Part shown: positions 24,595 to 30,600 of the stretch, one piece after another
Layout of the letters: every line of letters starts with the position of its first letter
How positions within the stretch are numbered: the stretch's first letter is position 1
NCBI GenBank assembly: GCA_020058145.1
Contig: JAGVEP010000489.1
Location: 1 to 31,311 of the forward strand
From: Phycisphaerae bacterium
GTDB lineage: Bacteria; Planctomycetota; Phycisphaerae; UBA1845; Fen-1342
Length of the DNA: 31,311 nucleotides
Direction: 5' to 3'
Notes under the pieces: model-generated
What the model was told of the DNA's origin: nothing
Seen by the model: the letters and a program-made list of their open reading frames with translations, nothing else
The model's database searches: none
Translations under genes and position numbers: made by a program

Positions 24595-24999
24595 GGCGGC
24601 AGCCTCTGCAATGGGCCCGTCGTGTGCCCTCTCCAGGCGCAGCCCCGGCGGGGGGCCGCAACGGGCTTGACCAACGCAAACGCAGCATCCATGCCGCTGG
24701 GAAATAGGGAGCGTAGATAGGCGGACGGCCGCGGTCGGGGGTCCGGCGATTAACCGTCCTGAGTTCGCCCGTTGGTATCGGGTGCCGCCGCGCGGCGGCT
24801 TGAGTGGCGTGGCTGCGGGCTGAGTTTGTAACGCCGCGCAGGTTCGGCCGGTCAGGCGCACCCCGGAAATTCGTCCGAAAACCGACGCGCGCGACGAAAG
24901 GTCGGCAACGGTTTCTCGGAACCCGCGGGGCCCGGACTCCCCAGCGGCTCAATTCCTGGCGCGCGGCGGCGGGAGGAAACTGCGCTTGGGCGGCAACAA
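24595..24999. other. 405-nt gene-free region upstream of the B12-binding gene
   Basis: No supported gene. On the - strand this is the leader of the B12-binding gene. It has small GC-rich palindromes (for example GCCGCCGCGCGGCGGC around 24782) and no recognisable cobalamin riboswitch B12 box. A frame in phase with the B12 gene extends through it but lacks conserved-looking sequence. Confidence 0.5.
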
Positions 25000-25025
25000 G
25001 TAGCGTCCGACCTCCGTGTCGGACG
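25000..25025 (+). repeat. REP with CGTCCGAC stem, truncating a type IIG tail remnant
   Basis: GTAG 25000-25003, arm CGTCCGAC 25004-25011, loop CTCCGT, arm GTCGGACG 25018-25025, perfect 8 bp. The stem differs from other REPs by paired changes. It lies next to the tail remnant at 25031-25086. Confidence 0.85.
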
Positions 25026-25030
25026 TCCTG

Positions 25031-25086
25031 CGGTCGATCTGGCGGTCGGTGGCGTCGATCTGGCGCTGCAGGGCGGTCTGGGCGGC
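25031..25086 (-). pseudogene. Remnant of a type IIG enzyme C-terminal tail, cut by a REP
   Basis: On the - strand the frame reads AAQTALQRQIDATDRQID, matching EQTALQRQIDATDRQID near the end of the intact enzyme encoded at 27632-31180. The match stops where the REP sequence begins, so the QLVYELYGL portion is missing. Confidence 0.7.
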
Positions 25087-25183
25087 GGGGGTTTTCGGCG
25101 CGGCGAGAAGTTCGTTGATCGGGGCAGCCCCGGAGGGGCGGTCGTCGGTGGCCGGGGGCGAGGCGGTAGTCGCCCAGCACGAC

Positions 25184-25399
25184 CTATGACTTGTGCGGCG
25201 GAAGAGAACGTTCCCGACGACCGGCGAGTCTCCGGAGGTCGGTCAGCGTTGTCCGGTCAGCCCATTCGTGGCGCTGGGTGGCGTAGTCGCCGGCTCCAGT
25301 CTCGAACTGTTGCAGGAAACGTATCATGCCGGCCCGGCCGAGCCGTTTCCGCAAGGCCGCCAGTCCTTCCCGGCGAATTTGGTCAAGCGTCAAGTGCAT
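25184..25399 (-). CDS. Putative antitoxin partner of the PIN-domain protein
   Basis: The 71-residue protein (MHLTLDQIRREGLAALRKRL...) is short and charged, with a helical N-terminal half and FETGAGDYATQRHEWADRTT in the middle. It overlaps the 3' end of the PIN gene and lies directly downstream of it on the same strand, the arrangement of a toxin-antitoxin pair. The second ATG (25399) is chosen because AAGGAG lies 7 nt upstream of it; the first ATG (25405) would touch that site. No DNA-binding fold is obvious. The function is inferred from context only. Confidence 0.6.
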   Translation of the reverse strand: MHLTLDQIRREGLAALRKRLGRAGMIRFLQQFETGAGDYATQRHEWADRTTLTDLRRLAGRRERSLPPHKS

Positions 25400-25838
25400 C
25401 GGCATTCTCCTTCAACCAAGCCAGCGGATTGGCCACCGGTACCGCGAGCTGCGCCCGCTTACGGGCCGCCAGACGGCACCACCGATCGTCGCACGTCAGC
25501 AGCACGTCCACACGAAGAGCCTCAGCGGCGGCGATGTGCAACGCGTCGGCGGGTCTGAACCCGAGCTTCTGCAATCTTGCGGCACGTGTGAACATGCCCG
25601 GCGACAAGCGTATTCTATCACGACGGAGCGGCAGGAGCGCGGCGACCCGTCCGCGCCGCTCGCGGTCAGGGTTTGCCGCGATCTCAATCTCGGCGATTTG
25701 CGAGGAAACTTGGCGCCAGTGTCCGGCATCTATCTGCTGGAGTATGAGGGTGACCGCCTCGGACTCCAGCCGGATGCGCGGCTGAGACTGGTCGTCGAAG
25801 GGCCGATTGAGGCAGGAAACATCGAGGTAGATTCTCAT
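25383..25838 (-). CDS. PIN-domain protein (probable VapC-like ribonuclease toxin)
   Basis: This 151-residue PIN-fold protein starts MRIYLDVSCLNRPFDDQ. Acidic active-site candidates are Asp6, Glu50/Glu52 in IAEIEIAANP, Asp98 in GFRPADALH and Asp117/118 in LLTCDD, the usual four-acid layout of metal-dependent PIN RNases. Its ATG overlaps the stop of a decayed type IIG tail (CGATGA at 25835-25840), and the GAGG of that tail serves as Shine-Dalgarno. A small gene overlaps its 3' end by 17 nt with the start chosen here, probably its antitoxin. VapC-type toxins cut tRNA or rRNA; the target here is unknown. Confidence 0.8.
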   Translation of the reverse strand: MRIYLDVSCLNRPFDDQSQPRIRLESEAVTLILQQIDAGHWRQVSSQIAEIEIAANPDRERRGRVAALLPLRRDRIRLSPGMFTRAARLQKLGFRPADALHIAAAEALRVDVLLTCDDRWCRLAARKRAQLAVPVANPLAWLKENADALDA

Positions 25839-25935
25839 CGCGTCGCCTCTTCGACAGTCCGGATTTCGTCCGGGGTCAGACCGTACAGCTCATACACGAG
25901 CTGGTCAATCGGGCGGTCGGTGACGTCGATTTGGC
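25835..25935 (-). pseudogene. Second type IIG C-terminal tail remnant, joined to the PIN gene
   Basis: On the - strand the frame reads QIDVTDRPIDQLVYELYGL, then TPDEIRTVEEATR and stop. The intact enzyme ends QIDATDRQIDQLVYELYGL, SDDEIKIVEEATA. Upstream of this block the homology ends. The TGA stop overlaps the PIN start codon. Confidence 0.8.
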
Positions 25936-26056
25936 GCGTGGGTGCCGGCTCTTTCCACCGCGCTCGCGACCGGGTCTTGAAGCTGAACGTGGTTCCGGCT
26001 ACACTTTGGGTAATCCAGGCAACTGGAGGTGGATCGCCCGCGCAGGGCGAGCGTGG

Positions 26057-26078
26057 AAAAGGCCCGCGAGGGCCTTTT
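26057..26078 (-). terminator. Bidirectional intrinsic terminator
   Basis: AAAAGGCCC (26057-26065), GCGA loop, GGGCCTTTT (26070-26078): a perfect 9-bp stem with A and T tracts at its ends, so it can work on either strand. It lies 47 nt after the DUF2283 stop and would end that transcript on the - strand, before the PIN unit. Confidence 0.8.
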
Positions 26079-26124
26079 TCATTTCGGGAAGAGCACCCAG
26101 ACATAGCCCTCGTACGACTATCCG

Positions 26125-26331
26125 CTACGCCGACAGCTCGGCGACCACCGGCTGCTGACGAGCCAGGCGGCTCACATTAAGGATGGAGAAGCCGAGCACC
26201 TTCCCGTCCTCAGCGACCCGTTCCATAACGGCATCGTGGGTCGTCTCCCGCATGTAGCCGGGCTGGTCGGAAAACAGGACTTCGAGAAAGTCGCCTTCCG
26301 GGTCAAACCAGATTTTCACGGTCTGGGCCAT
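26125..26331 (-). CDS. DUF2283 family protein (probable antitoxin)
   Basis: The 68-residue protein has the DUF2283 pattern: VKIWFDPEGDFLEVLFSD, where a beta-hairpin reads Y/F-D-x-E-x-D-x-L, then MRETTHDAVMERVAEDGKVLGFSILNVSRL. Small DUF2283 proteins are often encoded beside RelE-like or DUF4258-type toxins and are suspected antitoxins. Its ATG has AGGAG about 7 nt upstream and overlaps the 3' end of the neighbouring upstream gene by 16 nt. A terminator follows. Antitoxin activity is inferred from neighbourhood. Confidence 0.8.
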   Translation of the reverse strand: MAQTVKIWFDPEGDFLEVLFSDQPGYMRETTHDAVMERVAEDGKVLGFSILNVSRLARQQPVVAELSA

Positions 26332-26633
26332 AGCCGGTCTCCTACCTTGGGCTTGTCGGTCAGATAGGCCGTCAGCACGAAGGCATCGTCACCAACGTAT
26401 TTTACCACAACGCAGAGCCATTTGTCGCCGACCAAGGTTCCGGCACAGAAACGGTAGTGCAGGCCGGCCGCGGTGTCGGTGCGCGACTGAATCACGAGTT
26501 GCGGATCGCGTACGGTCTGTTCGATAACGCTGTCGAGGCCGGCTATCTCGGCGTGTTCCAGGATATGGGCCTGCCGCTCTGCCGTCAGACGCACCTGCTG
26601 GCCCCGATAATCAACGAGTGTCTTGCTGTTCAT
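26316..26633 (-). CDS. DUF4258/PBECR-like putative RNase toxin
   Basis: This 105-residue protein has an N-terminal QVRLTAERQAHILEHAEIAG helix followed by a beta-rich part: VRDPQLVIQSRTDTAAGLHY, WLCVVVKYVGDDAFVLTAYL and TDKPKVGDRLW. This order resembles small barnase/colicin/RelE-like nucleases that carry a conserved His in the ERxxHI helix and a terminal AYxTDKxKxG motif. It overlaps a DUF2283 gene by 16 nt, so the two form a likely toxin-antitoxin unit with toxin first. The ATG at 26633 sits in a CGATGA sequence preceded by EDATR, the same junction seen before the PIN gene. The family name is tentative. Confidence 0.65.
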   Translation of the reverse strand: MNSKTLVDYRGQQVRLTAERQAHILEHAEIAGLDSVIEQTVRDPQLVIQSRTDTAAGLHYRFCAGTLVGDKWLCVVVKYVGDDAFVLTAYLTDKPKVGDRLWPRP

Positions 26634-26772
26634 CGCGTCGCGTCCTCAGACGGGTCTCGGGTCTCGGGGGGATCGCAGGATCATCGGGCGGTGGCCTCCG
26701 CGACGGGGACCGGGTCTCGGGTCTCGGGTCTCGGGGGAATCGCAGGATCATCGGGTGGTGACTTCTTCGACA
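26634..26772 (-). repeat. Tandem copies of a tail-end/GAGACCC unit before the DUF4258-like gene
   Basis: Two copies of about 60 bp lie at 26652-26706 and 26712-26772. Each has, on the - strand, a decayed type IIG tail end (VAEATAR-stop, VEEVTTR-stop), then ATGATCCTGCGAT and CCCCGAGACCCGAGACCC. A third tail end (EDATR-stop) lies directly at the toxin ATG. The GGGTCTCGGG tracts are of the same kind as those inside the type IIG gene. Confidence 0.7.
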
Positions 26773-26846
26773 ATCCGGATTTCGTCCGGGGTCAGACCGT
26801 ACAGCTCTTACACGAGCTGGTCGATCTGGCGGTCTGTGGCGTCAAT
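26762..26846 (-). pseudogene. Third type IIG tail remnant with internal stop
   Basis: On the - strand: KIDATDRQIDQLV, TAA, ELYGLTPDEIRIVEEVTTR, stop. The Tyr codon of VYELYGL has become TAA. It directly follows, in another frame, the end of the DUF6602-like gene, whose last codons (RQRKD) are read from the same DNA. Confidence 0.8.
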
Positions 26847-27546
26847 CTTTGCGCTGGCGGGCGGTCCGCTTGGCGGGGCGGACGAGTTGCGCATTCACCA
26901 TGTGAAAACTTTGCGTTTGCATGCTGAGCCAGCGCGCTTGCAGGAGTACGTTCACAAACTTCAAAAGGTCCTCGTGGTTGGTCCCGCCATTGCTCTTCAG
27001 CAAGAGAAGCGCCTTGCCCTCTTCCACCAGCTTCTTTGCCTCAGCGTCCGGCTTGTCCCCCTCGATGCAGAACACGGCGAGCATGTTGGGGGCATTCCCC
27101 TCAGGCGTCTTGTGCGGCGAGACCACGTTGCCCTTGACCTGTACCCAGTCCGTGAACAGGTTCTTCTCCTCGGCGAGAATATCGCGAGCGCTCTTGCCCG
27201 AACACGGGTACATGCTGCGTTTGATCTCGAGCGCAACGTGGCAGTTGCCCCGAGGCACCAGCGCGAACTCTCCACACTCGAAGACCGCGGGCGCCATCGC
27301 GGTCGACCAGATCATCGTATCGATCTGGCGCAGCGTCGCACCCTCTCCGGTGTTGTCCTCGTAGATGATGGCACCGGTGGACACTCTCAGCGGCGCCACC
27401 GCACGCCGGACGAACTGGCGAACCGCGGCCTCGGCGTGCGCGCCGATGATAATGGGGTTGCGTGTAAACTTCTTAAGCCGCGGGATCGGCGCAAACTCGC
27501 TGGCGAGCTCTTTCGCAAGCAGTTTTAGGTACTTTTTGGGGTCCAT
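26842..27546 (-). CDS. DUF6602-like putative PD-(D/E)XK nuclease
   Basis: The 234-residue protein has a nuclease-like core: GAHAEAAVRQFVRRAVAP (Glu39), VSTGAIIYEDNTGEGATLRQ, then Asp76 in QIDTMIW and Glu107-x-Lys109 in VALEIKRSM. This is the E...D...ExK series of the PD-(D/E)XK fold and matches the usual layout of DUF6602 domains. These genes are common near restriction or abortive-infection systems, and here it follows a type IIG gene. The ATG at 27546 has AAGGTG about 5 nt upstream and overlaps the end of a 36-residue ORF by 22 nt. The C-terminal RPAKRTARQRKD is basic and runs into a decayed tail copy. Catalytic activity is inferred. Confidence 0.7.
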   Translation of the reverse strand: MDPKKYLKLLAKELASEFAPIPRLKKFTRNPIIIGAHAEAAVRQFVRRAVAPLRVSTGAIIYEDNTGEGATLRQIDTMIWSTAMAPAVFECGEFALVPRGNCHVALEIKRSMYPCSGKSARDILAEEKNLFTDWVQVKGNVVSPHKTPEGNAPNMLAVFCIEGDKPDAEAKKLVEEGKALLLLKSNGGTNHEDLLKFVNVLLQARWLSMQTQSFHMVNAQLVRPAKRTARQRKD

Positions 27547-27635
27547 ACGATCACCTTGCCGGTCAGCCCGGCGGCTTGGCGTGCCCGCGACATCGCGTCT
27601 GTCGAAGTCGATGGCAGGTCCAAATCCCTCTTCAC
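27525..27635 (-). CDS. 36-residue ORF coupled to the type IIG gene
   Basis: The GTG start overlaps the TGA of the type IIG gene (GTGA at 27632-27635). AGGAGG at 27643-27648 lies exactly 7 nt upstream. The product VKRDLDLPSTSTDAMSRARQ then AAGLTGKVIVWTPKST is compact, with one predicted helix and one strand. Its end overlaps the DUF6602-like gene by 22 nt in another frame. I do not recognise a family. It could be a real small protein or a coupling device for the downstream gene. Confidence 0.5.
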   Translation of the reverse strand: MKRDLDLPSTSTDAMSRARQAAGLTGKVIVWTPKST

Positions 27636-30600
27636 GCGGTTGCCTCCTCGACGATCTTGATTTCGTCGTCGGATAGGCCGTAGAGTTCGTAGACGAGCTG
27701 GTCGATCTGGCGGTCGGTGGCGTCGATCTGCCGCTGCAACGCCGTCTGCTCGTGGGCCGTATTTGCCGCCGCGAGCGATTTGTGGAGGTCGAGCATTTGC
27801 TGGACGAGGGCGTCGAGGCGGTTGTGTGACGGCCCTTGCTTGGTTCCGGGGCCGTCTGGGCTCGGCATCGGAAGCTGCGCCAGTTGACGGGCCTGTATTT
27901 CTGAAAAAATGGTCTTGGTCGACTTCAGAAAGGTCACGTAGTAGTAGTTGAGGAGGCGCGAGTTGATGAGACCGAGGAGGTACTTGAGGCTCGCGGAGGG
28001 GTCTCGGAGAGTGATGACCACGAGGGTGTTGAGGGCGTAGAATTGTTCGGTGTCGTATGTAGCGATGAGGCGATCGCCGACGCGCCTGAAGAAGAGTTTT
28101 TCCGCGCATTCGAAGATGTCGATTCGTTTGCATGAGTGAATGCGGTTCACGTCATACGCGAGATACTCGCCGCCCCAGGTGAGGTGGTAGCGTTGTATAT
28201 TCCGGCCATCCAGTACGCGCTTGAAATTCTTACCGAGGGCTTTCGGGAAAATGGAGGCGCTGCGGTCGTACTTGAGGGCAATTGCCTGGTTGATGTTCGC
28301 GATGTCGCCGAGCTTCGGCGCGACGGCGTCGAGCTTCGTCCGGAGGGCGGCCGAAGTCGGATCGAGCTTGACCAGGAACGCCTTTCGATGCGTGTTATTG
28401 TAGAGCAGTTGTTCAACCGTGTGGTGCGTGTCCGCCATGGCGCGGTTATCGCACTGCACAATATCCACAGTGTCGGCCGCCTCGGGGCGAACGTTGCGGA
28501 TGACAAGAACGACGGTCTCGACGACCGCGCCCGCGAAAACGGGATACCTGTACGTCGTGATGTTTAGAATGCGCGCAGAAAGGATCTGCGCGCGAAGGCC
28601 TTCGTAATACTCCTGCGTCAGAAGGGTGTTCGGCACAATGAACGAGAGTAGTCCACCTGGGCGCAACAGGCTTCGTATTGCACGGTCAATGAAGAGGCCG
28701 AAGGAATTGAGGCGCCCCATGGAGGATGCGTAGCGAGGTAGGAGATATGCGCTCACCTGCTCGTTGTAGTAGGCGGCCATGGATAGCTGGATGTACGGCG
28801 GATTGCCGATCACGGCATCGAAGCCGGAATCGGAACTCGGGGTCCGGGGTCCGGGGCCCGGGGATAGGGACTCGGGGTCCGGGGTCCGGGACTTAGAACC
28901 CGAGACCCGAGACCCGGAACCCGAACCCCGAAACACCTCCGGAAACTCCGCCGCCCAGTCGAATGCGTTGATGCGCAGCCGTTCGTCCTCGTCGAACATG
29001 GTGAGTTGCTGGTGCTCGTAGAAGTCGGGGCCGATCAGCGAATTGCCGCACTTGATGTTCCGGTCGAGGTCGGGCAGGGCACGCTCGTGGAACAGCCGCA
29101 GCGTCGAGCCGATGGTCTGCTCCGTTTCGCCCTCCAGCACCTTGAGCAGCAGCGACAGCTTGGTCGTCTCGACCGCCTGCGGGTCGATGTCGACGCCGTA
29201 GATGTGGTTCAACAGGATGCGTTTCTTTTCCTGGATGGTGAGGAGCCATTGGCCGCCGGGGGCTTGGTAGATGCGGTCGCGAAGGTCGGGACCCGGGGCT
29301 CGGGGTCCGGGGCTCGGTGTGGCCGGCGGAGCGTCTTTCCCCAGTCCCGAGTCCCGAACCCCGAGTCCCGGCTCCCGGACCCCGAGACCCGCCACGTAGA
29401 AGTCGCGGTGCCAGTTCAGCAGGAACTGGTAGGCGCCGAGCAGAAAGGAGCCGGAGCCGCAGGCGGGGTCGAGAATCCTTAACGGCCCGGGGATCGGGGC
29501 TGGGGACTCGGGGCTGGGGGCTCGGGTTCCTTTCTTCGCAGCGCGGCGATGAGCGCGTTCAGGAGCTGCCCGACGCCCTGGCAGCGGTCCCAGATCGGCA
29601 GGACGGCCTCCCGGTTCAGGAGATCGAGGCGAACCGCCAGTGTCAGGTGCGTTTCCAACTCCGCCAGCGAGCCCCGCGACATCGAAAGGTGATGGAGGTA
29701 GTCGCCCCGGTGTATCCGCGCGTGGCCCTCCGCGATGTTCGCAGGAATCGACACCGCCGCCCGCTGAATCTGGCTGGTCAGCCCGTACCGCTCGTTGGGC
29801 GGCAGCGCCTTCGCCACCCGGTACACCTGCTCCACGAGGTCCATCGCCTTCTGCCACACTTCCAGATCCCGATAGTGCCTGATCGCCATGTCGTGTGTCT
29901 CCCAAGTCGCCATCCCCGAGTCCCGAGCCCCGAGCCCCGAGTCCTGAGCCCCGAGCCCCGAGTCCCGGAACCCGCTCTTCCAGCAGCTTGCCAACCGTGT
30001 TCTTGACGATGTAGGCGACGATGTAGGCGGGCGTGTAGTAGACGCCGCCGGCCTTGCGGACCTCGGGCTTTTCCTCGACCTTGGCATGGTGGCCGGCCGT
30101 GAGGCGAATGACCTTGCCGAGGAACTGCTCGTAGACCTGCCCCAGAATCTCCGGCGGCAGGACGGAGAACTCGTACGGGCTCTCGGGGTAATAGAGGCTC
30201 CGAATGATGTCCTTGAGGACCTTGTCATCGAGCTTGAGGGCCAGCGTGAACGTGTCGGGCGGCTCGCGGCCCGCCTCGGCAGTGAAGTAGAACAGGCCGG
30301 AGTTGTATTTGTCGTCCGCCTGGCGGAAAAGCACGGCCAAGCGCTGGTAGAGGGCGCCGGCGTCATCGGCGCGATCGCTCCCTGCCGGTCGCGGCTCGGA
30401 GCGGGTGGCGCACAGGGCCTGGAGACCGCCGTAGATCTCGATGCCGCGGTCTTCGCACATGCGGAGGAAGACGAGGCGGTCGATGGTGCGCTGGACGGCG
30501 AAATTGAGGTCGCGGGCGGCGAGGCTCGGATTGCGCAGGGCGAAGTTCTGGGCGAGGGCCAGCCGCCAGGCTTCGATTTGCCTGAGGAATTCGGTGTCGA

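Noticed and set aside
24595..24830. Cobalamin riboswitch upstream of the B12-binding gene
   Set aside because: No convincing B12 box or the paired elements around it; a GCCACTC resemblance alone is not enough.
29479..29975. Explaining the nested gene as a sequencing or assembly chimera
   Set aside because: Both host flanks are in frame and conserved, the nested gene is complete, and similar repeat tracts occur elsewhere in the host gene. A chimera cannot be excluded without reads, but it is not the simplest reading.
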